The notes: generated by a model from the letters alone, not told the origin. Positions 11,145 through 26,400 are shown, counted from the first letter of the stretch. The stretch is DNA of 64,000 nt from Holacanthus passer (GCA_025331565.1 JAFREQ010000154.1:425001-489000), one strand, 5' to 3'. Translations and numbers: made by a program.

Positions 11145-14100
11145 TTTATTATCTCATTTTAAATTGCACATTAAGTTGCAAAATGAAAGATCAATCCTTC
11201 GACATCACTGGTTTTACAGTACATACAAGTATCAGTGCACAACAGCTGCTTGCTGTTCCAGACTGTCCACAAGATGGCAGCACAACACAGCATTCCTGCA
11301 ACTGACAGACTTGATGACCATTTTTGTTCATGTGCTTCAAAACCTCTTCTCTCATTTTGTGTTCAGAGAATTAAGTTATGCACCAAAAGTGGAGAGAAAT
11401 AAAAACAAATAAAAATCTCACCACACGCCTGAAGGAAAAACTCCCCTTAGAACAAATGATATAAACATGAGATGACACAAAAACATTAAAGTCCAGGTTG
11501 TCCACGGTAACAAACATCATCCTGAAAATATATTATTTTTTAATTAGTGACAAATTTGCCACACGATTCAAACAGATGGTCTATTGTTCCTCCACAACAA
11601 ATCTCTCTTCCAATTAGACAAAAAACCCAAATTCCCTCGAGGCTTTTACAGTTGATCCAATGACAAACTGAAATCTCTTCTGCAGCCGAGTCCAAACACT
11701 CATTAAAATATTGTTCAAACATTTCTCATTTCTTCTCAGGTCTGGCTGTTTTTCCAGCCTTTAATTCCTTTTGATTGGAGGATGTGGAGGGATTAGAGAG
11801 AGTGTCCACGTCCTTCTAAAGATGAACAGAATCTGTTCCATAACAGCAGGGTTTAAAAACAGCAAAATCAATCAGTGATACAATGTTTTCACAAAGTTAA
11901 ACTTTTCAAGACACAGAAATAACTCAGTTCTCCTTTCATACGTTTTCTGACCTGTGTAGAAAATAAAGAGTGAAAACCAGTTGTGACTTTAGAGGATTAA
12001 TGTGTCAGAATCTCTCCCTCACTTTTCCCTTTAGAACAGACTCAACAGTAACTGTGTGGTAGGAAAGTTCAGAGCTCATACGATGACGCATGATGTCACT
12101 CTCGTAACTGCAGAGACGTGAGGAGGACGTGAGCTTTTCAAATCCAGCAGTTTATTTCCTCACTAGCAAAACTAGTATTTAGAGAACTATCACTGAGTAA
12201 ACAACTCATTTAATCATTGTAAACTTGTAACATTATAACCTCAGTTTCTTCTTGAACTGTGTAGGTTAATTAACAAGCCTTTGTTTCCTTATTCATAAGC
12301 TTGTTTTAGGTACAAATCCCCACTGTTGAGGGAGGCATCTGTAACCAGACTGTAAAAAAGCTACAGAAGAAATTCCATCATCAGAACAACAAGTTAATTT
12401 TTTCATTTTTTGGCCAATAACACGTCACACATTTGTCCTCTGTGTTGAGCAGTAATGTGATACAACTAATTTCTTCATCTATCAAAACTTGTTCTTTGGG
12501 ACTTTTGGCAGAAAAAAGGGCCATGAACATGTTTTTCTTTGCATTGGGAGAATTTTGCACTATAAAGTGATTAAATGTTAAAAGGAGAGTTCAGACTAGT
12601 GCTGAAACATTTAGTCAATTAGTTGTTAAAAAAAAAAAGATTGATTAATCAAATTATCAACAGATTAGTTGATCATGACAATAATGGTTAGTTGAAGTCC
12701 TAATTCAGACTTTATTACTCAAATATGTAATAAATGGGGAGTGATTTTGGACACAACAGGTGAAAAGGATGAACTGGATTCACTGATAAGCACCTTAAAA
12801 CTGGAGAGTGTGAGAGCGAAGCACAGAGGGAAGGAAAGATAGAAAGAGGATGAGTTTAAGTCACAGAGATCACTGAAAACTACTGAACTACTGAATGGTG
12901 TAAACGGTTTTGGACTCCACAGTCTTATGTGGCAAATCCCGACCATCTGGAGCTTCAAGTCTGACGAAAAGAAGCTAAAAAACTAATTACACAGACGGCT
13001 GGATCCAAGTCAAGTGTCTGTGAGAGAGAGAGAGTGTGAGAGAAAAGGAAAAGATGGTGCAGACAGAAAAACAGAGAAATAAAGAAAGACCTTGGAAAAC
13101 AAAGTGAAAATAACTTCAGCTTCCAAATAGTGTTTTTCACCTCCCTCGTTCATCAACCGTTACTGAACATTTGAAGACTTTCCAGCACATTAAAAACCAT
13201 CTGATGTGGAAATAAAAAGTCTGACTATAGAGCTACATCAGTTCTTCATGCAAAACACCTAAAACATTCCCATCGAGGTAGCAGCGGACACCGTTCCTTT
13301 TATTTACATTGGTTTTTTTGTTTTTCTGGTAAAAGTTTAAAGATGCACAAGACCCTAACTGCTGATACTCAAGTACAGCGTCACCGAGGTCTGCTCCGTT
13401 TAGGCTGAAGTTAGGAGAAACATTTGTTCTGACCCAAAACGGGCAAATAGTGTTTTGGAGATGAGGTCTTCAAATGTTTTGTAAGTGTCAAATATAATTC
13501 ATGTGCTGTTCTTTCAATTAACATGAGTTAAAAAAAAGAAAAGACAAGAGAGTCAAGCTTTGTGTTAAACATGTGAAATAGTGTCCCAGATGTATGAACA
13601 GTTGATGGGTTTGTTCCGTTTGTGTTTCTGCTGTCAGGACGGGAAACGGCCGCCGCTCTCACCTGTTCTCTGCTGGCTGAGAAACAGTGAGATGAATAAT
13701 CTGCAGAGAGGAAGAATCTACATCACAGCTGTTGTGTGAAGGCGGTGAGACAGACGAGCGCTTCCCATCCTGAGAGCGACTCAGGCAGCGTTCACAACAG
13801 GCATTTGTGTTCAAATGAACAAAAAGATGTTCAGACGTTTTCTCAAATTTTTAAAAACTAGATGTTTTAAGGCAAAACATTTAACTGCACCACAGAAGAG
13901 ACAAAGCAAGTGGTGTGTGAGTTAGAAACCACAAGTGCTAATAGCCGCGCTGTAACGCAGCTGTAAGAGAGAAGGGTGATAGTGTTTAAACACAGAGTCT
14001 CTCCTGGAGGACGAGCAGCTCTGATGGAGTAGACACACCTCAACTGCAGACGGACTGTGAGAGCAGGATGAAACACTGGACTCCACTGAAAAGCAGTCAG

Positions 14101-14613
14101 TACAAAGTGGTCTGTTTTTTTATCCATTTGTCAGTTTTGTAGGAACCATCAGAGTTAAATCTGCTGCATTGTTCCGTAAAAATACACAAAATAAATAGAT
14201 ATTGTTGTGTAACTGACATTACTGAATCAGTTTGCCAATTTTATGACTGTTCTCTAGTTCTTCTGCTGTCGTGCGACATATCAAACTGTCAGATATGTCA
14301 AGATTCCTCCAGCTGCCGTCCCTGGACAAAATCTTAAATGAGACTTCCAATTAAACATATTGAATTAACAGACGGCGTGTGATGACAGAGCACACGGTGT
14401 GAAAACTCCACAGTTTGGTGCTTCAGAAGAAGCTGAAACAAGGTGTGATGCAGTTAAATATCATCATCAGTCAGTGACACAAACGGCTTCAGAGGAAGTG
14501 TGAACGCTGCCTGAGCAGGACGACAGAACGTCCAACTGTAAATACTTCTTTTTAAAGTTGACATCAGCAGGTTCCAGTCTGCCGGTGTGACGGCGTGCGG
14601 CTGTAGTGGCTTG
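11145..14613 (-). other. tmem65: probable tmem65 3' untranslated region
   Basis: Non-coding sequence downstream of the tmem65 stop. Reverse-strand polyadenylation signals (TTTATT on the + strand) occur at 11145-11150 and at nearer positions, so the true end is uncertain. A long 3'UTR is inferred from the lack of any other gene here. A dispersed-repeat remnant lies at 12598-12703. Confidence 0.4.
12598..12703 (-). repeat. dispersed teleost repeat fragment (copy 2, internally deleted)
   Basis: Begins GTGCTGAAACATTTAGTC and ends AATGGTTAGTTG. These are the two termini of the same ATCGATTA-rich family in reverse orientation, joined after loss of the middle. A poly-A run of eleven lies inside. 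Confidence 0.6.
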
Positions 14614-15513
14614 TTAGGACGAGGGCGACGCCTTGTCACTGACGGGCTCTGCCTCTTTCTCCTTCTCATCGTCGTCGCCCAGAAAAAGCAGCGGGAACAT
14701 CCCCAAAATGCAGCCGATGGCCACTCCGATGGCTTTACCCTGCAGGAGGAGAATCACATCATCATCCTAAAGGTAAATATCCTTCACTTCTTATGCTTCT
14801 CACAAACTCTGGAGTAAAGCTTCTTTAGGTTGGTTCAGAGCAGCTTGTTAGACTCACACCTTCAGATTAGAGTTTTAGCTCATCAGGTGCAGGTGCTGCT
14901 TCCTTTTAAGCTCTAATGTCCAGAATCACTTTAGACAGATTTGATCTTACACCACTTTTTGCAGACTGCTGACATAATGTGTGTTCACAGTCTCTTTCCT
15001 TCACAGTTTTTTGTCTGTGGAGTCTCATTATTATACATTTCCTCTGATGTGCCTGTTTGCATTAACTGCTACTGGAGATAAACGTTTCACAAAATAAAAC
15101 AAACTATAAAAATATGAAAATCAGGGCACCAACCATAAACTGCCGCAGTTATTCCTCATCTCTTTCTCTGCTCTCATTTTCATTCTCTTTTGTCACCTCT
15201 CTCCTGCTGGCTGTATAATGAAAGGTGATATAAACATCACAGTCTCACCATGTGGGAGCTGAGCCTGGTCTGCCACATGTCCACCTGTTTGGGCGTCAGA
15301 TCTGGAACCTGCATCCCCAGTCTGGAAGCCAGAGCCTCCACATAACCTGCAAGACTGAACAGACACATTTGCATAATAATAGTTTTGTGGACATTCATCA
15401 GCTCTTATCTCATGTCTGTATGAACGTGTGTTTGCTTTATACTCGGGTTGAAAGTGTAAAACACACGGGTAAACAAAAGCACACAAACACACCAAAATAT
15501 ACGTATGTATGTA

Positions 15514-15548
<35 letters not shown>

Positions 15549-18500
15549 GTCTGGGAAGGAAATAAAAGGTTTTAAACTACAGGGAACAAAAAAGTCAAAA
15601 GACAAACACATCGAGACAAAGAAAACTCAGTTCATTCATTTACTACTTTAATTTAAAAATGCAGCAAACACTGACTGCACCTTGAACTGTTCGAACCTGC
15701 ACCCATCTTCAACAGACTTCACACATCTACCTCAAAATGAAACGGAACCCTCAGAGACGGTTTATAAAGCTGCTTACCCGAGACCTGCCAAATCTGAGAC
15801 CAGGTTCCCCAGAGCTGCAGCTGCAAAAACACAAAGAGGAAACACTTTGATTTCTGCTGTTCTCTGATGAAACCAACAGAGTGACAGGGAGGAAATGCAT
15901 CACAGGAATTTGACAGATTTTTTTGAGGAAACTGATTTATAGCACCTTTTGATCTCTATGGTCTAAATTGAACTTCAAGGACTCGGCATGTTTTGAGGTA
16001 AGAAGTGAAGTAACGCAGTTTTAAAACTGCAGATCTCTGTCTCTCCCTCCTGAGAGAGCCACGGCAAAGGTTCAGATCCGAGTGCTATTAAGTCAAATCA
16101 AAAATACTTCAAAGGGATTTTCAAGGTCTGTGGGAACCCTCCTCATATTTCTCTGGTAAATCTGAGATTTCCTGACTTCAGGAACTCACAGGAACTTCGG
16201 GTTCCATTCAGACGGACTCTAAACTCCGGACAGACATTCTTTTGTAAGTGTTGGCTTTTGAGAGCTGGAGAACGTCCAACGACGTCGAGGCGGATCTAGA
16301 ACATGGCATTACACAACCCATCTGGCCCCAGGATCCTCCAGGCAGAGCTGCAGGACACGGCTGGGGAGAAAGATCTCTGGGCTACTTTGCTGAGCTTGCT
16401 GCCACTGTCTCTTGAACCTGGACAAGTTTCCAAAAAAATAAACAGATGGATGGATGATTGAAGAAATAACTGGCTGATGTTGAGGCTGTAATCCACCGTC
16501 AGAGCCTGCGTCGTCCGTCCAACATGCCCTCAGTTGAGGAAAAGAGACTCACCGACACACAACAGCCAGGACAGATCAGTGAATATGAACTGAACAGAGC
16601 CAAGTGGCCCACATACATCTCTGTATGTTCAAAAAGGAGAGAAGCAGAGAAGAGTCCAAACAATCGATCAAAGCACAAAAACACAAGATGAGAGTTGGCA
16701 GGAGTGAGAGAAAGTGTGAAAGTTATCACAGATCAAAAGCACCTTTGGAAAACCACCAAGACTCGAGTCAGCTTCTTTCTCCATCTGCCTTCATGGTTTC
16801 ACTGTCAGCAAAATCAGCTTCATAACAACCTCAGTTAATGTTCTCCATCAATAGTTGGCACCCATGAATAATTCACGCTGTGGGTTGGATTTTCACAGGG
16901 GACTGCTGACAATGTGGCAGAAAATACATTTGTTCACAGCCATTAAAACTGTAAAGGTGCTAAGGATTTGTTTGTTTTGCCGTCAGAGCATCTCTAGAGG
17001 CATTAACAGCGACGATGCTCGAAGCTGAACGCACAGAGTTTCCTGCGGGAACTAGAACTCCATGTGTTCGCTTCAGTCCGAGTTTCCTTCAAAGGAAACT
17101 CCTGGCGATGGTGAGCGGAGACGGTGATACGATCTCACCTCATTTCACCAGCACCTCTGACACTGAATGTGAGCAACAGTGGAGTGTTGGGTGATGAAAT
17201 GAGGGTCAGCAATAAAGGCTGGAAAAGGTCTCCTCTCAAATAAAAAAAATTAAAATATGGAATCAGTAAAGCAGTTGAGCATCTCTGCAGGACGGATGAT
17301 GATGAAACAAATATAAAGCAGCGCCCGGATGGATAAAGGCATCAGAGCGGAGCTATTGATCTAAAGCCCGACTTCAGCCTCTGATTTGCACTTTGCAGAG
17401 GAAATTGGAGCCAAGTATCCATGGAAACAGAATAATGTAGTGGTGAAAAGGAGGAGGAGGCTCCAGAGGCTTTATGGTTTTCACAGTGTGATAGAGACCC
17501 CAGCTGAGACCCAGAACAGCAGCCATGATGACAGCAGGCGGTGTTGCAATAAACTGCAACGGCATCCAGGACAACTGATGGGCTGCGAGTTAAAAAAAAG
17601 ATATCTCAGGGCAGTTTTATACAGCTGGTGGCATCACCTGAACTGTGTGAGCAATAACAGGTGATGGCTGATGGAAGAGGGGCATCGCTTTCAGACACCG
17701 GTGAGACTTCCTGCACGAATAAAAGCACCTGAGGGCAAGTTATGTGGTCATAAAGAAGGTGCACTGGCCTCCTGACAAGATCGTCCTCATCGCCTCCTTT
17801 TGGACGAAGAAGAGGAGAAAAAGTAGTGTTTGTTTCTGGTGTGAAGCACAAACTATAACCAATAAATTCAGAATAATACATTTTTAAAATAATCACTTCT
17901 TGAGAATGTACACGTCACTCTTCTGAGGAAAATGGGATTTTTGTCCAGGAATTAACTGTCGCAGCACTGACATGAGGTCATTGCACACAACAGTGTTCAG
18001 TATGTGAAAATAAATATTTGGAATCTTATCATTCCCAATTCCAAAGAATGAACTAATGACTGAAAATTTGCCGCCATTTTGCAAAATTCTAATTTCATTG
18101 CACCTCGACTACAGAGCGCCTGTTGTGTCTCTCTGCATGTTCTCACCTGCCATGGTGGAAATCCCCAGAGTGACTCCAATAGACAGTTCAATCTGTGTTC
18201 CCTGCAGAACAGAAGAGAACAAAGTCAGATGTTCAAGCAGTGTTAGCACAAGAGGAACTTACATCCGTCTGAGTCAATCCAATAAAATTAAACTTCATCA
18301 CTTACTGCTGCAATCATGATGGCATTATCAAGGAACCCGAATCCAACAAAGGGGATGGCGTTGTGGAACAAAACTGCAAACACAAAGAGGAAATGAAACA
18401 GTGGAAGGATCAACAGACAATCTGACGTTTAAATGAGCTACTGCATTTTGTGTGAATGTAATTTTGTGTGAACCTCATGGTGGCACTAGAGAAAAAGACC

Positions 18501-21084
18501 ACAGATATCTGTATGTTTCTCGCGCGGTCAGTGTTGGGTTCAGACTGCTTGATACTTCTGTGTTTTAACATGGTGACGTGTCAGATCAGGTGATTTGCAG
18601 AGTCATAAATTATTAGCACGACTCAGACACGACCGACCACATGATGGTCCCCAAATAATCACAGCTTGTCATCTCTCACAACCTGTGCGATGTCATGGTA
18701 TGACAATTATAATATAAATATATCTAATATAAATAATATAAAATTTATTATAATAAAGAATTATGTTCCTATTCCCATCATTAATATTCTGAAAGCACCA
18801 TGGATGTACTTCAAAATTCCCTGTAAAGAGTGTAGTCAGTTTAGCAATCCATGTGCAAGGTTACTAATCCACGGGTCCGGTGGCCCCTGCTGGGCTCCAT
18901 AGTTTCCCACTGTGGATAAATATTGTTTTGGAAATGACTCTTTTCTCCTGACTTGCGTTTAGAGAAAAAAATGTCGGCGTGAAAATGATGGAGACTGAAT
19001 ATGAGGTCAGTTATTGACCTGAGGTTATCTCTGATGTTCAGACTTCACAGAACAAATGGTTATGAGATGAAATGAGAGACTAGAAAAATCAACAAATCTA
19101 ATTAGAGTCAAACAAACACACGCCCAAAAAAAAGCTTTGATTTCCACCACACACACAAAAAATATCAACTGCTGAAGTATTTATTAAAAAAGTAAACTGT
19201 CTTCAAGCCCGAACTGCTAACATCATAGAAACACTGATGGAAGGATTTCACATTGCAATTTCTTTTCAAAATCTGGAGGATTAGTGTGTTTGTGTGTGTC
19301 AGATTGAATCTCTCACCATATCTGATCTGGGCTGCAGTCGGCGGCGAGGGCTCCAGGGTCTCTGAGAAGATAAAACATCCAAACACATCAAACGTTGGCT
19401 CATTAACCGCTGAGGTTTGACTTGAAGCGTCAGCAGCGACATGGAGACTCAACACTTCACATTCAAGAACCTAAACTTTCCGACAGACTGACCTGCAGAC
19501 AGAGCGAGCGACAGAGCTGGATGACGCAGAAGCTTTAACTTCCCTTTCATCAGCCGCCACATTCATCATTTCAACCCAAAAGCGCCAAAATTCATCATCC
19601 AATTAAGGGTCTTCAAAATCAGACCAGATGTTTCAGTTGACATTGACCTTTAATTATAGCGCCCCCATGATGCCAGAAGAGTCTAGAGATTCATAAATTA
19701 GAACAGAAGTGTCTCAGCCATCGAATGACATCTCATATGTCAGATAAACATAATCCAATGTGGAAAAAATGGATTTTACGACTGGAACGTTTAATCACTG
19801 ATCATCTGCTCCTCCGTCCTGACTGCTACTACAGCTGGTATCAAACCTTTCAGTTCTGACCACATCAACTCCCAGGTGCTAAAACCTGCATCCAAAACTG
19901 TCAGCATTCAAAAGTTGTACAATTTCTTGGTCAGATTTTTAGTCTTGTTTGGGATATTTGTATTCAGACTATCCGACCTAATATATGTGCTTGTATGTGA
20001 TTGATTGACAGGCGTGATTGACTGTAGGATGAAGTTGAGGCAAAAGAGTCAGGATCAGCTTTTTACCAGACAAACCTGAGGTCTCTGCAGCAGGTCTGCT
20101 CAGTGCCAACACAGTGGTCTCATTACAAAGACAGACGAGGCCCGAGAGCAGAGTAGCTCCAACACGGCTGCCCGAGGTTATTTCAAGTTCAATGAAAGCT
20201 CTCGATAACTTCAGCTTCAACTGCTGCTGGGTTTGCATGTTACTACTAGGTTTGGGTTTGCTCTCTCAACCCGAGACCTACATTTTCAAGACCTAAAAAA
20301 TACTTCATTATTTGTCTACTTCCACACTTTGCAGGAGGAAGTGATACCCATAAGACAACTACTGTCATGTTTACAAAAAAGATATTAAAGTGATTAAATA
20401 ACTGTCTCCTGAAGTCTCATAAAACAGACATTAATGCAAATCCTTATAAAACATTTTAATATCAAAGATAAGATAGACAAGAGACATCCAGAGAGTGAAT
20501 ACTGGCCTTTCTTACACAAACACGACTCCGGATGAACGATCATATTCTCCATAACTGCTGAATGTACAAGTGAGCTACGTTTTGCTAACAAGTCTGACAT
20601 ATTAACTCATAATTCTAATGCGAACTCACAGTGGATCAAGTCGAAAAAAACATCTACCATCCTGGATAAAAAGTGGACAGTTGGGATGCATACGGAGCCA
20701 AATAAAGGTGCAGTTGTGGGTAAAGATGACGGCGGTGCATGTGTCTGTAGTACAATAAGAAACTCAGTAACTGCACGTCCTGGTTTGGTCTGCCGTCTCG
20801 TATAATTGGCAAGAGAGACGAAGCAAAGCAGCAGACGAGAGCTGGCGTGCCGAGCACCCCGGGGAGACGCTGAGCTGACTCGAGAGAAGTGGGTCACTGG
20901 AGCAGAGTGCATTCTGGGCCAGAGACCAATTACAGGAATAGATCAATTATGGCAAAATATCAATCTGCTGAGTCCTTCACTTTCTGACCTCCCTGTGTGT
21001 CTGTGCATTAATAAGCTCGTCTCGCACAAGTTTCACCAACTTCTCTGCCAAGTTTTGGGAAAAGAAACGCCAAGAGCACAGAAA

Positions 21085-21131
<47 letters not shown>

Positions 21132-23447
21132 GCCAGAAGCCAGACTCATCTTTCACAACAAACAGGCAGCAGTACAGAATCACACCTCTCTGAACAAACG
21201 GTCCCTGCAGAAAGGTCAGGATCCATTTTTGTTTACAGTCGAGAGTCGAAGGCTCCAGAAATATCTCCTGCTCTTCACTGAACACAGCACCTGGTTCAAC
21301 AGGACATGCACCGGCTACTTTCACTACTTTGCTCTACCTTAAATACTGGCTGACAGTCTTTCGACGTCGCTAATCAAAAAGACTCCGGCTGCAACTAACT
21401 AGCATTTTCATTATCAGTCAATCCTTGATGAATCGATCACGGTTCGCTCTACAAAACATCAGAAAACAGTCTAATATGAACCCATTCTGGAGCACGAGGT
21501 TTTGTGTTTTGTCCATGTAACAGTTCAAAAAAAACCAATTGACTAAGACAAAACTGTTATTAAGATAAAAATGATATCAAAAGTATATCTATATCTATCT
21601 ACGCACCATCTTCAGTCGACCCACCATCACGAGGTCCCACAGTCCCATCACCTCTCTGCTCTGTTTCTTTCTCACTATGAAACAAAAAGCTTCCTTCCTT
21701 CCTTCAGCCGAGGAAACTCGACAAATCAAAGCCTCTGTCAGATCTCGACTACCTGAGAGATCTGAGGATCTGAGGCTTCCGTCTGCTTCCTCATTTAAAC
21801 CTCAATAAGCTAAAAGTTTCCAGGCAACAAATTGTTGCAAAAGTGCTTTTTCACTGCGACATATTTCAAGGCATTTAAAAACTTGCAGCTATCATCTGAA
21901 ATAAAAATGAAAAGACTGATGCAAGATTCTTTAGTGATTTAACAAGTAAGCTCTCTGGAATTTTCCTGAAGACATTTCGTCAATTATTATTTATTAGCAA
22001 TTTAAACAGTGAGTTTTCAGCCTTTGTAACTTCAACAGACCAGTTTAATCTCTTAATCAATACAGTTAAACATTGATCCAAAGTCTAATTATAAAGCACC
22101 AATCAATCTCCACCGTTGGCCAAAGCATTATTCATACTCTTTCTGGGCAGGTGCAGTAAGAGCAGACCTGAAACCTCAGAGCTGGACCATCAACCCACAT
22201 TCATCAAAACTATTTGGAAGTGAAATGATTAGAAGCGGCTGGTTGTGTACAGTCAGCTCATTAAACCTCCTCTCTCTGAAAAGCTGGGCCAAGGCTCAAC
22301 ACATTTTGATCCTAACAATCCACAACACATTACCATTTATTTGATGTTGGTAATAAACAGAAACAAAACTTTTCAGTTGCTTAATCAGGAGAGCAAGTAA
22401 AATGTTCAGTGTCCCAGTGGCTTAAATACCACAAATTTAATGAGACGCCTCAAACAGCATCAGCAGAGCACAGTGAGGTCAAACATCAGAGTGAAACTGC
22501 TCCACAACTATCGGTTCTTCTTCTGTGGTTAATGCCACCAAATGTTTCTCTCCACACGCTCGACACCTGATATTAACACACAGCAGTGGAGACAGAGGAG
22601 CAGGAATCTGCGTTTTCTTTTGAAGGTTTTCTGGAAATTCTGTTACAATTTGCACTATGTTTGAATGGAAACATGACTAATGACTCCATCCTGGATAAAT
22701 TAGAACTCAAACCAAACTTTGCATTATTTTCCCTACTAGTTGGATGTGAGAGCAAACTTGTGTCTGCTTTGTTTTCTGCTGTGTGATGAGCGTTGCAGCC
22801 TCGCAGGGCCGCAGGAGAGGCTGCTGACTTTTCCTCTTGTTGAAAGAAGAATATTAATTTCTAAAGTGCTGCTGAAAATATCAGGCCACACGGTGGGAAT
22901 AACCCATTTTCACCCTTTCTGATTCTAATGACTGCAGTGTGAGTACAAACACTGTGACTCGTGGGAAAACGTGTCCAGAAATAGGTCTGACTGACGCAGG
23001 CAAAATGAAGATCAGTGCACAATCTGCCAATGGCAGCAGGTTTGGAGTCAGATGAATAAAAGCTGAAAGGTTGTAGCTCTCAGTGCACAACATCTCATAA
23101 AGTACACGACGACAGCGGACTGAGTCTAACACGGTTCATATGTCAGTGTGTGATTAAGTCAAACAGAAGCTGACTCTGTGTGTGTGTAAGTGTGTGTATA
23201 TATAATTAGACATCAGCAGATGTTGCATCATCTGTCTGCTGTAAGACTGCTGATTAACAGAGTGGAACTGCTCCCTGCAACACACTACACACCTGACACA
23301 CACACACACACACACACACACCTGACACACACACACACACACACACACACTGACACACGACACACACTACACACACACACTACACACCTGACAAACACAC
23401 ACACTACACACCTGACACACACACACACACACACACTACACACCTGA

Positions 23448-23498
<51 letters not shown>

Positions 23499-26400
23499 CA
23501 CACCTGACACACACACACACACACACTACACACCTGACAAACACACACACTACACACCTGACACACACACACACACACACTACACACACACACACACTAC
23601 ACACCTGACACACACCAACACCACGGCAGTTCACAGTTGGAGGCTTTGCTGAGATTATAAGGGAATATTGCTAAATAAATATCATGAAGCTGATGCCGAT
23701 TTTTTTTTACACTACACTCGTGTGAAGCACTGAAGGATTTCAGCACTAATTATTACTCAAAGGTGGAAAACATGACATTGAGCTTGAGACCATCCTTTGT
23801 GCTCTCGCAGTGTTTCGGCAGCAGGTGGCTCCTCGCCCTTGAAAACCTTCCCATGATGTGACGACTGTCAGCTGCTTCAAGTGAAAACAAGAGAAAGGCG
23901 TCACTGCCCACAGCAGCAGATTATTCATTCGACTCCTTATTGTCACATTTGAACAGAAGAGGCCAAAATAAAGGAAAGTGCACATTTGTAGTCCTGTAAT
24001 TAACATATCAATCATCTCTGTATCACCTTGTTCCAATGAGGCTTTGAAATGATAAAGGCCGACAATATATCTGTTACTGTCAACACATTCCATGACAAGA
24101 GCGTTGTTGTCTCTCAGTACTTCCTTCTCTACCCAGTCAGTGGTTCTCAGCCCAGCTTTAAGAATGAAGAACGGGGCAATGGAATCTGAAATCTGCATCT
24201 TCATCGACTCCTTCAACATGACGTGAACGGGACAGATACAGTCCATCAGCCACTAACGACGAGGTTACGGCCGACGATGAATGTCACCAAAGGTCAGACT
24301 GAGTAATGAGGTGAAAACAAATCGGCAATTCAGTCTTATTATCAGGCTGAAAGTTTAACTAGTGCCTTATTTGCATCTTCCATATTTGCATCATCTCAGA
24401 ATTAAACTTGGAAGCAGCGCATGATCGTACCAGTGGAGATTTTCACATTCTACCACGAACACATGAACATTTAATTATAGTTTTTACTAAAAAGCCTCTA
24501 AAATGGTGGAAATCTGAAACCTGGATGACAACCACAATCTACTGAACACGTCTTTCAACTGTCAACATTAATTCTGTGACATGAACCCTTCGTTCACATG
24601 TGTTTTCAGTCCAAGTTTGTTCTTTCATCAACACTGTTGATGTGTAAACAGTCACACTCACACACACACACAGACACACACACAGACACACACAGGGATA
24701 TTAACAGTGATCACAGGCCAAACCAAGATGTTGGGTGTTTCTTTAGACTCAAACTGTGGCTGCCAAACCTTCGTGTGGAGGAGAATGAATCGCCAGTTTG
24801 AAGAATACTCATCACTGTTTTCACTCTGCTGTTTTCTAATTAGTTTTCACGCAGGCTTCTGAACCTGCAGATGTCAGATTCTTCAGTTTAGATGAGTTGA
24901 GTCTGATGAATGTTGACACTGAAATACGACTCTGATTAAATCTGAAAATTAGGCTGTGCTGAGATCGTGTCCTGAATATTACAGTTGTAATAGATGATAT
25001 GAAAGAGAAAACAACGCTCGTGAAACTGAAACTTACATTTCTGACACAAACTCTTAGGTATTATCCTGCTTATAACATGGACTCTTTTTTTTGAACATGG
25101 ACATACTTTCTGACCTCATCTTTTTGGTGTTATAAATATCCTGTATGTTAGAATTGTGGCTGCTTGCGTCGCGGCCTGATCAGCTTATAGCAGTTGGTTC
25201 AGTTCAGTTCACTCAAACACAGTCGCTGCGTTGCATCAAACGCTACAAATATTGTTAATTATTAATCATATCTCCAGTGGAGGTGTGCATCCCAGCGCTC
25301 TCTCTCTCTGGGCTGTGTTCAAAGCAACACAAGCGTCATGTCAGAAAATGCAGCTTCCTTCATTGAGCCACTGTGTCGGCACAGAGGGGGCGCAGACACA
25401 CAGGACTCCAGAAAAAAACAGGATTATCCAGGAAAAAAAAAAGTTCAACTTGGCTCAACTTTTGATGCAATGCAGTGTCATCTGTCTTCGTTCCTTTCAG
25501 ATTACTTTGTAATGTTAATGAGGAATCTCTACTGTTTAGCTGGGGATCATGATGACAAGATAAAATTATTATCACATCAGTCAGCAGCCACAGCTTGGTC
25601 AGTGGAGAAGTCAGACGAGTCCAACTCATCCTCCATCACCAGACGAAGGGAAATGACACAGGAAAAAAAAACAGCACAATGTCACGGAGCTGTCACCAGG
25701 TTTACTGTGAAAGATTTACAGCCCTTCACTGCAGTGGATTCCTGTTGGTCTGAAAACCAGAAATAACTCATCTTGTTTCTGGTTGTTAAAATTTTCAAGG
25801 CCAGCAGAAGAGCACAGCCTTTATAACTTGTTATTTCTGCAAAAAGCCTTAATAAAATAACTGTTAAATCTTTTCACATCTTTTCATGTCAGGTCTATAT
25901 TTTTTTGCACCAAATTATGGAGAGTAGTATAATCTGAGTATTGATAAGCAATTTCAGTGTCAATAAAATCGAATCCTATTTTTAGAAAATCATGGTTTAA
26001 AGTATTTATTCAAAGCGGTGAGTTTTGTTTTGCAGTCTCTCAGTCACTCTCTGTATTTCTTCACTCTCCATCCTCCTCTTTCTCTTTGACTATTTATGTA
26101 ATTGTCAGCTTTGAGATGAGGAGAGGATTCATCTCAATCTCCCTGCGTGAGGCGGCAATTTCCGCTCAGTTAAAAGCGACATCATGCTGTTGTCTACCTG
26201 GCAGGCTCCGGCACCGATTTAAGGAGGCAACTCGAGTTTTGAAGTGAAGGTCTAATTGATGTTCCAGTCAAACGGAAGCGCTCCTTTAATCGTACTCAAA
26301 CTTGCCAGGTGCCGAGCTCCTCGAAGCACAACCTCAACAGACTGTTCATCCGTCTCGAGTCTCTGAGGAAATAAGTGCTCGGTTCCCAGCAGCCCTCAAC

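Noticed and set aside
23154..23634. Several Cys/Val or Thr/His repeat peptides over CA/TG arrays
   Set aside because: These are translations of dinucleotide repeats; the same applies at 353, 37407, 57116 and 59432.
23746..24246. A 166-codon open frame on the minus strand inside tmem65 intron 1
   Set aside because: No recognisable domain, no splice context, mixed composition and no sign of codon preference; an open frame of this length can arise by chance in 14 kb of intron.
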